Made by a program: the position numbers and the translations under genes
Part shown: in pieces, positions 51,755 to 61,086 of the stretch
Layout: each line of letters begins with the position of its first letter
Numbering within the stretch: position 1 is the first letter of the stretch
Notes under the pieces: model-generated
Told to the model about the DNA's origin: nothing
Databases searched by the model: none
What the model saw: only the letters and a program-made list of their open reading frames with translations
NCBI RefSeq assembly: GCF_041956535.1
Contig: NW_027192194.1
Location: 485,011 to 549,010 of the forward strand
DNA length: 64,000 nt
Direction of reading: 5' to 3'
Origin: Calcarisporiella thermophila CBS 279.70
Taxonomy: Eukaryota; Calcarisporiellomycota

Positions 51755-51778
51755 GGGGGATTAATTAATTAAGTCCCC
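51755..51778. repeat. 24-bp near-perfect palindrome
   Basis: Outer G-rich and C-rich arms (GGGGGA and GTCCCC, one mismatch pair) enclose the perfect palindrome TTAATTAATTAA. Confidence 0.75.
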
Positions 51779-52646
51779 TCGGCCTGAAACACGTCCTAAA
51801 GCGGGCTGGTGGTGAAACTGGCCGGGTGTGCTTGGCCAGGTTTCTTTGCATTTTGTGGTTGCTTAGCTGAAATCCAAGCCCTCGCTCGCCGAAAAGAACG
51901 GCCGGAAGCCAGTACCGAAGAAAAGGGAGAGTCAGCGTGGATGCAAGAGGAAATGGCCGAGACCAAGGAGGTGAAGTAATTTGCGCTTGGGGCGGGTCGA
52001 GCTGTGCTTTCCTAATGCTTCCGCGTTGGAACAAGCGCCTCCCAAGAAGACCCGCTCGCTCCCTTTGTGCCAGCGGCCAAGCGCGGCCCCCTTGTCGGAT
52101 AGAGCAGGAGGAAGACCGTGCAATCATGTGACTGCTGTGGGAGGACAATAAATAGAACATCCAGAAAAAACCCCTCCCGCTAGTCCTTGCATGGCTTGAG
52201 TTCAAGTTCTACTTGCTTGTTTCGCAGAAACTCCGGCCGGTTGGGTTAGATAATTGCGGTGCCTATTGGGCAGAGAAACGTGCTTTCAATGTCTTAAGAC
52301 CGATCGTCCTTTAGAATTTCCAACCTCGAACGCTTTGGATCCGCATTTTCATATCACTGATATAAACTCTTTCTCCACTTGTTTTTTATTCCTCGTTTTC
52401 GTTTACGCTCCCGTTGTTCGTCTTGCATTTCTGCATTTTCGCCTTTATTTAATTTCATTTCGGTCTGTTGGTGTCTTTGCTGTTCATTCCTCGGTCTTCT
52501 TGCCTCCTCTTTATTCTATTCTTCCTCGTGCCTCTCTGGTCCCCCCCCTTCCTTCCTCTCACCCCACCCCCACCGGTCAATCATTACACTCTAGTATCCA
52601 CCCCTCTTTTCCCTCGGTTGCCTCGCTCTCCTTAGCTATAATTGTG

Positions 52647-53369
52647 ATGATGTCTCAACTAAAGGTAAGCCATGTCGGCCACCCAATGCATGCCATACAC
52701 GTGACTCACTCGTCCTCCTTCTCTTCGCGACAGCACAACGTATTCCAACCAGTGGTCATTTACCATACCTCCGATAACAATCTCCATACTGCCCATTTCG
52801 TCAAGGACCGATCACAGGACCCCCAGATACGACAGTTGTGGGTTCGAATATCCTGTATGCTTAATAACAATGCTTTGTCGTGGATAGAAGGAAACACCGG
52901 TAAGTGGTATTTGCTCTGCCTGCTACCTGACGCTAGAGAGGGTGACACGCTCTGAATGCTTGTAGAGAACGAAAAGATGCAGTGCCAGACGCCCCCCTTA
53001 TCCCCTCCCCCATCCCACCCCTCTGCCTATTCCCCCTCCTCCTCATTATCGAGCTCGCCCCCCATTTCAGACTCGGAACTCTTCTCCACGCTCAAACCGC
53101 GACGTGGCAATCTTCCCCGGGACAGCACCGCCATCCTGCGCGCTTGGCTCGATGCGCATCGCTCGCACCCCTATCCTACCGAGCAGGAGAAGCGCGAGCT
53201 TGCCATGAAGGCGCGGCTGACCCTAGTGCAGATCTCCAATTGGTTCATCAACGCACGTCGGCGCTACCTGCGGCCTCAACTCGCAGAGAAGGGCGAAAAG
53301 CGTGTCCTTTTCGAAGTAGTTGGGATGGAGCAGTTTGCTGCGGGTAAAAAACCAAGAATCAGCGAGTAG
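52647..53369 (+). CDS. TALE-class homeodomain transcription factor (TGIF/PBX-like)
   Basis: Three exons, 52647-52664, 52734-52899 and 52966-53369, give 195 aa. The N-terminal half (HNVFQPVVIYHTSDNN, RQLWVRISCMLNNNALSW) is unlike known domains. A Ser/Pro-rich linker follows. The homeodomain at about residues 107-168 starts RRGNLPRDSTAILRAWLDAH and contains the three-residue loop insertion HPYPTE between helices 1 and 2. The recognition helix reads LVQISNWFINARRRYLRP. The WFINARR motif with Ile50 is diagnostic for TALE proteins. It binds DNA in the nucleus, usually at TGAC/TGTCA-type sites. The protein is short. The second ATG of the MM start could also be used. Confidence 0.9.
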
Positions 53370-53936
53370 TAGCTGGGCAGGGCGAGCCGAAAATAACGAT
53401 TCGATACTTCATGGGACACTTGCGTTTTTATCCGTATGCAATAGGCTAATTGTAGATAGTGATCAGCTCTTTAATCTAAATACTTGTGACTCCATCTTTT
53501 CCTGTTGTATTAATGCTGGATGATCCTCATTATGGAATCTTCCCCTCCCCCTCCCCCATTTTTTATTTGTATATTATGTTATTTATTCGATGTCTTTTCA
53601 TCTTTCATTAGGAAAGTTGCGTGCTTGGCCTTCAAAACCCCTTCCAATTGGACACCTCATCCATTCATATGTTGATATATATTGTTATTTATACGCCTCA
53701 CTCTCATTTCATTCCATTCTTTTTCATCTCATCCCCCCCCCCCTCACATACTCCCCTCCCATTGTCTAAATAAAGCTTCTCGATATGAATCCACCCCCCA
53801 CCCCTCCGTTGGTTAGACGTTCTGTTTGGCATAAAAAGAGCAGACTTTATCTCTCTCAAAAAGAACAAATAACTCAATGGAGACGGCATTAAAGAAATAG
53901 CTTGAAATAAATCCAAAAATAAGGGCACAGCCTCCA
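53370..53936. other. Intergenic, convergent 3' ends
   Basis: 567 bp with an 11-C run at 53733-53743 and pyrimidine-rich sequence. It carries no gene I recognise. Confidence 0.5.
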
Positions 53937-55391
53937 TTACTGCTGTGGTTTTGGCGCTCCCTGGGTCGTGAGCGGGTGGCCATCCGGGGCGCTGAAGGCG
54001 GAAAGCTCGTGCTCGAACTCTTCGGTGAAGGATTTGTGGCGGATTTCAAGCTCGAACTCTGTATCCGCCGTGGTGTAGCGAAATGGATTGGTGCTCCCCC
54101 CCACCGACTCAGCCTCCGACAAACGCCGGTCTCCGCCCTCTGCCGGCTCAATGGCCAGATACGACTCCACCCCACTCGAGAAGCCCTGATAGTATGGTTC
54201 ATTTCCCGCATGCTCGCCAGCCTCCTGGCCACCCGGACCCTCGCCCCCTGCCTGCTCCCCGCCACTCAGCCCAGGCTCCCCGCCAACGTACTCCATTCCA
54301 TCGGCAGGAGCCGCTATGTAGCTCTCGTAATGGTGCGTCGGACCTACCATGGTGATGGTCGATTCTTGCACCTCAATAGAGGGCACGATCTGCTCCTGCT
54401 GACCTCCCGGATAAACCCCCTGGGGGCTCCCATGGTGCTGTTGAGCCGCGAAGAGCAGCGGCGTATCTGGTATCGGCACCTCGATCCGATAGCCCCTTCC
54501 TTCCTCCGGGGGCGGGGTATAGATAAAGGATGGGTTGGCTGACTTGACTTCTTCGCCGTAAGCCGGTGCATACGCATGCACGATGCTCGTCTCGTCCATG
54601 GTGTGCACCCCTGGCGGGCGCAACGCATACTCGCTCACGATTCGTGGAAAATCGTCGCGCAGATGCATCTCATCCTCCTCCTTCCCTCCTCGACTGTTCA
54701 AGAACCCACGACTAACTCTGCCTCCTACTTGCCCTTTAGTGGTGCCGGAGAAGGGGCTATGCTGGCCAGTTCGGCGACGAAGTACGAGCCCCATGACAAA
54801 CAAAACGGCAATTAATACGCCTAGGGTAATGCCCACCGCACGTCCGATCTCACCAAGTGAAGAGCTATCAGGCGGCTGTTCCATAGGGGTCGGGGTTGAT
54901 TGCGATAGATTGCTGAGGGGCTCGAGAGTGGGAGCTGCGGAATCTGGAGTGGCCAGAGTGGAGGCAGGGGATACGCTTGAAGCGGGAGGGGGTAGTAACG
55001 GCGGCGGAGGAGGAAAAGGTGAAGTCAGAGCGGGGGTGGGGATGGCATTCGCCGAGGCTGGGGGAGGAACCAGTACCGGCTTGGCAGGCGGTAATTGGGG
55101 AGCGACAGGCTTCGGATCATGTTTCTTGTCGTCCTTTTTAGGATCATCCTTTTTCTTATCCGCATCCTTGTTATCCCTCTTGTTATCTTTGTCCTTGCGA
55201 TGTTCCTGGCGCTTTCGCTTATAATGATATCGCAAACTTTCTAACATTCTTGCGTCACCTTGACCTCGAAGAGCGCGTTTCGACTCACCACGTAGGCGGA
55301 GCGGTTCTTGAATGGTCGAATGGAGAGTGGACTGGCGGTTGGATGTGCCCTCAGATGATGCTGGTATTGTCCACGGCCAATGTGGATACAT
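53937..55391 (-). CDS. Unrecognised single-pass membrane protein, Lys- and Pro-rich ectodomain
   Basis: Single open exon, 484 aa, GC-rich. Residues about 55-95 are extremely Lys/Asp-rich (KDKDNKRDNKDADKKKDDPK). Residues about 95-180 are Pro/Ser/Thr-rich, with FPPPPPLLPPP. One transmembrane segment lies at about 185-205 (GITLGVLIAVLFVMGLVL) and is followed by RRR. The about 280-residue cytosolic tail has no known domain. The layout resembles fungal wall-stress sensors, but there is no Cys-rich head and no signal peptide at the called start. An intron acceptor-like TATAG directly before the ATG hints that a 5' exon with a signal peptide may exist upstream. Function unknown. Confidence 0.65.
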   Translation of the reverse strand: MYPHWPWTIPASSEGTSNRQSTLHSTIQEPLRLRGESKRALRGQGDARMLESLRYHYKRKRQEHRKDKDNKRDNKDADKKKDDPKKDDKKHDPKPVAPQLPPAKPVLVPPPASANAIPTPALTSPFPPPPPLLPPPASSVSPASTLATPDSAAPTLEPLSNLSQSTPTPMEQPPDSSSLGEIGRAVGITLGVLIAVLFVMGLVLRRRTGQHSPFSGTTKGQVGGRVSRGFLNSRGGKEEDEMHLRDDFPRIVSEYALRPPGVHTMDETSIVHAYAPAYGEEVKSANPSFIYTPPPEEGRGYRIEVPIPDTPLLFAAQQHHGSPQGVYPGGQQEQIVPSIEVQESTITMVGPTHHYESYIAAPADGMEYVGGEPGLSGGEQAGGEGPGGQEAGEHAGNEPYYQGFSSGVESYLAIEPAEGGDRRLSEAESVGGSTNPFRYTTADTEFELEIRHKSFTEEFEHELSAFSAPDGHPLTTQGAPKPQQ

Positions 55392-56200
55392 GAAGACTAT
55401 ATAATTAATTAATTTTTAAAAATAATATATAGGATTAAAATGGGAAGAGAGTATATATGTATCAGAAAAGACGATAGGGTGCGCAGATGGCAGGAATCAG
55501 AAGGATAAACGCGATGTATGTGGATATGTGTGAAATGACATATATGTTTAGTATATAGCTTAAGAGTAGAGAGAAAGGGAGGGGAGGTTCAATTCAATTT
55601 TGCAACCATGGATGGAGACGGTGGCCAGTCAAGAAAGAGGGCTCAAGAAAGCTCCTGATGCAGTTTTATCGCGCAAAAAAGCAAAGGAAAGAAGAATATG
55701 AAAATGGAGGATGGGAAGGGTGAAGAGATCTTTTCAATATTACATATATGATTTTTTTTTTTTCGAAATTGTGGAATGAATAATGAATTTTTTCGACTGA
55801 TTTTGGGTATATTATTGTTTTGCAACAATTTAGCTCTGCATTGGATAAGCCTGACGAGGGTTCGACGACTTCCCTGAGGCTTTAGCGCTAATTCTCTAAC
55901 AATAAAAAGGACAAGTCTCTGTTCTTCCGTCAAAAAAAGGCTAATGGATCATAAAACCAAGGGATAAAAGAAAAAAAATGCCGGCCTTGCACTACAACAA
56001 TGGGATAGTCAAATTCCTTATAATGATTAACCTTTTTTAAAATAAGTTTAAGGGACCTAGGAAAATAAATAAGAAAAAAAAAAAGATATCAATGAGGTAT
56101 CAAGATAGGTAAATAGATAGAGATATTTGGTCATTCAGAAAAAGATATATAGGTTAAGATGAATAAATAAACAATAGACAACGGATGGAAAAAAGAGTGT
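55392..56200. other. AT-rich intergenic
   Basis: 809 bp between two same-strand genes. It may include a missed 5' exon of the membrane protein downstream. There are T-runs and A-runs; no other gene is seen. Confidence 0.45.
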
Positions 56201-58189
56201 TCATAGAATCCCCCAGGCCCTTAAAAATCCGGCGTTTAGCACCAAAAGGAAAAAGAGGCAAATCAAGAGCCCCGCGCGCCGATGCTCAGGAGTGAATCCA
56301 TTTCTGTCTCCGTTTCCGATCTCCATTCTCTCCGTCGCGGTAGTGGCGCGCGGAGTCACGTCACCATTGGGAGCCGTCCTGGGAGATGTAGTGGGGCCAA
56401 AGAAGGCATGGTGTGAATCTCCGTTCATCTTCGGCCCAAAGGGGCGACGCCCACGAAATACCGAAGGAGGCCGGTAAGTCTCCTCTGACGAGGTCGCGGG
56501 CGGGGTAAGCGCAAGTTCTGCTTCCTCGTGCTTTGTCTCGACAAAGGGGGGTGGTGTGGGAGGCGTGGTTTTCTGCTGTGGCAAAAACCGCTGGAGTCGT
56601 TGTTGTGCAAGAGTCCCGCCTCGTTGTGCCATTTGCTGCACCATGGTTTGCAGCCGGTCCACCTCCGAGACCAACCCTAATATTTTATCGCGTGCTTTGA
56701 CGATGAGAAGGTCGTTGGAAATGGAGGATAGATATCCCTTCTGAGGACTCAGCGGATTCTCGGCGGGCATCGAAAGTAAGGGGGGCTCGGCCTGTGTGGA
56801 GACGGCAGCCTTGGAGGAGGACAGGCGATCTTCTGGGGAAGGGGTGAGGTCGGCGAGAATAAGAAGCTCGCGTCGGGCCAACTGGACCTCGTTCTCCAAG
56901 ATTTGTTGTGGGTTCACCGTTTGTGTGCTGATGCTCTGCTTATTCGTTGGGGATTGGTGTTGCGGCTGCCGCTCTGCAGGCTCGTTAGCACCCTCGATTT
57001 CCGGCTCTGCCATGCGAGAGTTTCGTATTGCCTCTCTCTTTTCATCCATGTGAAGCGTAGGGGTCGTCTGCAACGTCACCTTTTTTCTTCCCGCATTTTC
57101 TCCCTCCGCTCGATCCCCCTCCTTAAGAGGCTGCACCTCGGACTCTGATCGCCGTCGGCGATGGTATTTGCGGTCTAGTCTGCTCGGAACGGTCTCATAC
57201 TCCACGTTATCTCGCATCCTCTTCGTAAGTCGTTCTCTTTCACGCGTGAATTCCCTGCGAATCCGGTCTAACTTCCACACCAGACCGTCCACCCGGTCCC
57301 GGAGATCGTTGAGCTCCTCGTTCTTATTCGCCACCAGATAACGATACAGCTTGATCACTTGAGCTTGCTTGTGCGACATCCTATTCCTGGAGGTGTAAAC
57401 CTCATGGAGTTTGTGCATTTCCGACTCTTTGGAAGCGAGAAGCTCTCGATAGTGGTCAAGCTCCTCCTCGAGTCGGCTGATGTCATCGGATCGAACCGCA
57501 CTATGGCTTCGACGGCGAAGGGGTGGGTGATTGCGTCTCGCGCTGCGACCATATCGGTCTTCCATCACCCGTGCAAGATGTCGGCTATCTACTTTCTCCC
57601 ATCTAGCCGACACTTCCATCTCTTCATTCTCCTCCATTTTTTTCCGCTCCTCCCAGCCGCCCCTCATCTTCTTCAAGGGCAAGTCATAGTCGTTCTCAAA
57701 CCGGCCCTTTTCCTCCTCACTGTCGCCAACTTCGGACTTGATGTTTGCTTGCTTCCGGCCGGTCATCTTCTTCAGAGCCGATTTAACCGTTTTTCTCTCC
57801 TTGTTCGCCACCTTTCCTCTATCTTCCCCCACTTTCTCTTCATCCACTCCCTCCCCTTCTATCTTGGCGCTAGACAAGTCGTCCCCTTTTGGTTGCAATA
57901 ACGGATCGTCATCCTCAATGACCTCTACACGGTCAGGCCCCAACTCATCCTCATCCTCCTGATCCTCTTCAATAATAACTGTGCTTGATATCGGATTCAA
58001 TCCTTGATGCAGAGTTTGCGGAGGCGGAGGAGGTGGAGGATGGCCTGGAATGAGGAACGAGTGAACTGGAACAAATCCAGGAGGAGGAGGTGGTGGCAGA
58101 GGATGATGCGGATTTGAGGGGAACATTGCAGGATTAGGACGAAAATGACTGCGTCGGTTGCGACGGTTATCTGGAAGCATCCAGTCCAT
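56201..58189 (-). CDS. Unrecognised tail-anchored coiled-coil protein with polyproline head
   Basis: Intronless, 662 aa. Residues 31-58 contain two polyproline runs (LPPPPPPGF and PPPPPPP), each like a profilin/EVH1 or SH3 ligand. An acidic block (about 73-130) and a basic block (about 130-235, RRRSHS) follow. A coiled coil covers about residues 236-330 (EEELDHYRELLASKESEMHK, then KLYRYLVANKNEELNDL). A second short coil lies at about 500-535 (KARDKILGLVSEVDRLQTMV). The last about 25 residues are a hydrophobic tail (AGLLICLFFLLVLNAGFL), so a tail-anchored ER or outer-mitochondrial position is likely. No enzymatic motif is seen. It is one of only two long intronless genes in an intron-rich window. 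Confidence 0.7.
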   Translation of the reverse strand: MDWMLPDNRRNRRSHFRPNPAMFPSNPHHPLPPPPPPGFVPVHSFLIPGHPPPPPPPQTLHQGLNPISSTVIIEEDQEDEDELGPDRVEVIEDDDPLLQPKGDDLSSAKIEGEGVDEEKVGEDRGKVANKERKTVKSALKKMTGRKQANIKSEVGDSEEEKGRFENDYDLPLKKMRGGWEERKKMEENEEMEVSARWEKVDSRHLARVMEDRYGRSARRNHPPLRRRSHSAVRSDDISRLEEELDHYRELLASKESEMHKLHEVYTSRNRMSHKQAQVIKLYRYLVANKNEELNDLRDRVDGLVWKLDRIRREFTRERERLTKRMRDNVEYETVPSRLDRKYHRRRRSESEVQPLKEGDRAEGENAGRKKVTLQTTPTLHMDEKREAIRNSRMAEPEIEGANEPAERQPQHQSPTNKQSISTQTVNPQQILENEVQLARRELLILADLTPSPEDRLSSSKAAVSTQAEPPLLSMPAENPLSPQKGYLSSISNDLLIVKARDKILGLVSEVDRLQTMVQQMAQRGGTLAQQRLQRFLPQQKTTPPTPPPFVETKHEEAELALTPPATSSEETYRPPSVFRGRRPFGPKMNGDSHHAFFGPTTSPRTAPNGDVTPRATTATERMEIGNGDRNGFTPEHRRAGLLICLFFLLVLNAGFLRAWGIL

Positions 58190-58561
58190 GATGCTCGCCG
58201 ATCTCTCTGTTCACTAGCTCTTGAAATCAAAAATGGACTCACAAGCTACCAATCCGGTTTCGTGACCTTTTCAAAGCAGGACTCACTCTAAAGCTTAACT
58301 ACGCGAGAGGTGCTATATACCCGATGGACATGTCATTTCAGCCGTTGGTGGCCAATCTTTCTTTTTGATCTCCAAGAGTTATCTGTTATCATTGATCACG
58401 TTTCAATGGGGATTGTGGCACAAAAGCAAGTCACATTTGGCATTTTTTTTTTCATGTTCCTCAGTGTTGAACATATATGGGAATTTCCAGAAAGACAAAA
58501 TAGCATCCACAAATGGTTTTATATTCATGACAATATAACAAGCCTATTCGACAACGGTAAA
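58190..58561. other. Intergenic between NKAP and the coiled-coil gene
   Basis: 372 bp between the NKAP stop and the coiled-coil ATG, both on the minus strand. One frame of 87 codons on the plus strand (58310-58573) has no support. Confidence 0.45.
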
Positions 58562-60085
58562 TTACTTCTTTAGCCGCTCGCTTAGCAATTCTCTGAAATC
58601 TGTAATGATCTTGTTTTCCTTTTTCGCTCGCTCTTCCGCGTGGTACTGCAGCAATGCCCGTTTTTCTTCCGCAGATATGACCTGGTTCTCCTTTCGGATA
58701 CGGACCGCATTCATACGGTGATGCCTAAGCACAGGGTATTGTCAGTCAGCCTTTCCGGCAAGCACTTCCCCCACTAAGAGGGGGATTGAACCTTGAAACA
58801 TTACCTGCTCCCGCTCATCACATAACCAACGTTCTCATACTTTTCAATCTCTTCGCCCGTCAAACCAATCTCACCACGTCGGGGGATACGCTTCCCTTGC
58901 TGCACATATTGTGCAATAGCTGAGCCTTCACCGGGACGCAAAGCTCCTCCGTAGCTTCGCTCATCCATCTTAATCTCGGAGACGGGAAGAGGTATGGGGC
59001 CCACCACGGATGCATCCTCAGGAAGTTCGACCTGTTTCTCAACCCAAAGCCCATCTTGTCCCTCGCTATCCTTCGCCACGACCTTTTCCAAATTCTGCCT
59101 TGCTGTCTCCTCAGGTTTCCCATTTTTCTTGGACTTTCGACTCCCCATTTCCCTTTCGCTCTCCTCGGTTGAAGAGGTGTCAGAGTCGTCGGAATAGCGT
59201 CGTTCCTTGCGGGAACTCCTGTGTTTCCGGGAGCGTTTATGTTTATGCTTATGCTTTGAAGAGTGCTTTCGTTTCTTTGAGCTGGATTTATGGCGTCTGC
59301 GTGACCGGCGGTAGTCTTCTATTGGTAATGATAACGGAAGATGAGTCAAGGAGGACACCAATTTACAGGTTGTAGCCATGGCTCTTACCCTCACTACCAG
59401 AATCTTCGCTATCATCGCTTCTGCTTGGACTCTTAGACTCATCTAAAAAGAATAAAAGGTGCGTGAGTAATCCATTAGCCGAATGAAAGCGACCGAAAAA
59501 GCAACAACCTGAAGAATCGGACTTTGCGGAGCGGTGCTTTCGCTTGGTATCAGGGGAATTCGATCGCTCACGAGAGGGCGAAACTTCTGGTGAGGACGGC
59601 CAAACTGAAAATTCCATCTTTTCTCTCTGTTGTCTGCGGCTATCATTCAAAAATAAGGTTGTTAGCGATGAACATAACATTCTCAGTACGGATTGCTTCT
59701 GCCCACTATAAATGAAAAAGATGGGCACTCACTGTTCTAAAATGTCGTCTGCATCTTCTCTTGAATATCTTGCTCTCCTGCCAGGAGATCTCCCCCTCCT
59801 ATAATCCCTTTCATCGTCTCTCCGAGGAGATCGGGAATGGTGCCTCCTTTCCGAAGATCTTCGATCATATCTTTGGTCGTCTGACCCTGAATGATAGCGT
59901 CGCCTATCGGGTGAATATCTGCGATTTCTCTCCCGATAGCGATCAGGCGAATGTGCTCGCTCTCGATCCCGCTCATATCGTCGCTCTCTATCAGGCGACC
60001 GATCACGAGAGTAGCTTCTGTGATTAGATCTACGGGGGGAATAACGATTAGAGCGGTAATGATTTTCAGTTTGCTCGTGATCCAT
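58562..60085 (-). CDS. NKAP: NKAP family spliceosome-associated protein
   Basis: Five or so exons from ATG 60085 (MDHEQTENHYRSNRYSPRRS) to TAA 58562. The N-terminal half is an Arg/Ser/Asp-rich RS-like region, followed by a Lys/His-rich block (SSKHKHKHKRSRKHRSSRKE). The C-terminal NKAP (SynMuv) domain is highly conserved: SYGGALRPGEGSAIAQYVQQ, GKRIPRRGEIGLTGEEIEKY, ENVGYVMSGSR, HHRMNAVRIRKENQVISAEE. NKAP binds spliceosomal proteins and RNA and occurs in step II/exon-ligation complexes. In animals it is also linked to transcription repression. Budding yeasts lack it, consistent with an intron-rich fungus. Confidence 0.92.
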
Positions 60086-61086
60086 ATTTTCAGCTTCCCA
60101 AGATTTGTTGCAAATCCATGCTATAAAGCCATACCTAAGCCACACAGCATTTCTCCACCAGCCCAGGCAGCAAACAAGTGTGTACCTAGTGGGGTATATT
60201 AAAAAGAGCGGCCCACACTCGGCTGCAAACAGCCGCGGTTCCGTTTTGTGTAGGAGTAGGAGGCAAGGTGAAGTGGGATGAGGTAAGGGGAGGCGAGGAG
60301 AGGGGAGGGGTGTGAGCAAGATTGGGTAATCCTGTCCCCCTTCCGGTTCCCGAATTATCTCGTGCAAAATCGAGCACTTATCCCGGGAAAAATGCGAAAC
60401 CTTAAGTGTGTGATAGACAAAGGTGGGCCGCACCAGAAGATGAAACGCATTTTGCACACGTAATAGACGTCAGCCGCCGCAGCCTCTAAGAACCCGTGGA
60501 AGCAATTAGACAACCGAACAGCAGATCCCCCTTCGAGTCCAAGCAGTTTGAAAGGCTGGAGGCCTTCTCCTAGCTTCTTAGATAATGCGACAGGATGGAC
60601 GGTCAATCAAGTCCTTAACCGAACGACAAGAAACAGCCGCTAGCACAAAATTTCAATAATGACAAATTTCTTGAGTGTAAAGCGTAACACACCGCCCTCA
60701 GCGGAAGGGGGGCATGCGGCCATTCTAGACGATTTGTGGGTCGAGGCTCTCTTGTGATAAACATTTTTCCCCCATAATCTTAGCCCGAGGGCTATCGTGC
60801 AGGCACTTGACGTCATTAGTTATACGCAACCCCCCCCCTCTATTAACTAAGCCATGCACCAGAAGTAGCAAAGGCAAATTAGAGTTTTATCCTAACGGAA
60901 CCCAATGTTTTTGTGGCGTAACACAAGGTTTTCGGAGAGATACATGACGGACAGTTCTTTCTGTGTAGATTATGGAGGAGATTCTTTTCCAAATATTTAT
61001 TGAGTGTTTCAGCAGTCTCCTCAATGGTCTGGTGGCCCCGGTCAATGTCAAATATTCTCATGAGTTGCGTTTTTTAATATATATAT
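60086..61086. other. Divergent intergenic region
   Basis: About 1.0 kb between the starts of NKAP (-) and the downstream gene (+). A TATA-like AATATATATATATG directly precedes the plus-strand ATG. A 9-C run lies near 60830. No gene is seen. Confidence 0.5.

Larger units (their letters stand above)
49204..52646. other. GC-rich intergenic desert upstream of the homeobox gene
   Basis: About 3.4 kb with no gene I can support, although many open frames occur because GC is high. It holds a 12-G run (50232-50243), a 12-C run (50903-50914), a purine-rich G-tract block (51641-51713), a hairpin (51722-51745), a near-palindrome (51755-51778), and a pyrimidine-rich leader (about 52370-52620) before the homeodomain ATG. 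Its composition differs from the AT-rich deserts elsewhere in the window. Confidence 0.55.

Noticed and set aside
52838-52852. GGGTTCGAATATCC, resembling a tRNA T-arm
   Set aside because: It lies in a coding exon of the homeodomain gene (LWVRIS) and lacks the other tRNA arms.
52254-52955. Upstream start for the homeodomain gene in a 233-codon frame
   Set aside because: That frame reads a pyrimidine-rich leader with no protein character and then runs through intron 52665-52733; the short ATG exon at 52647 splices in frame.
54583-55224. Plus-strand open frame of 213 codons
   Set aside because: Antisense to the Pro/Lys-rich membrane protein; long only because of GC-rich codon use.
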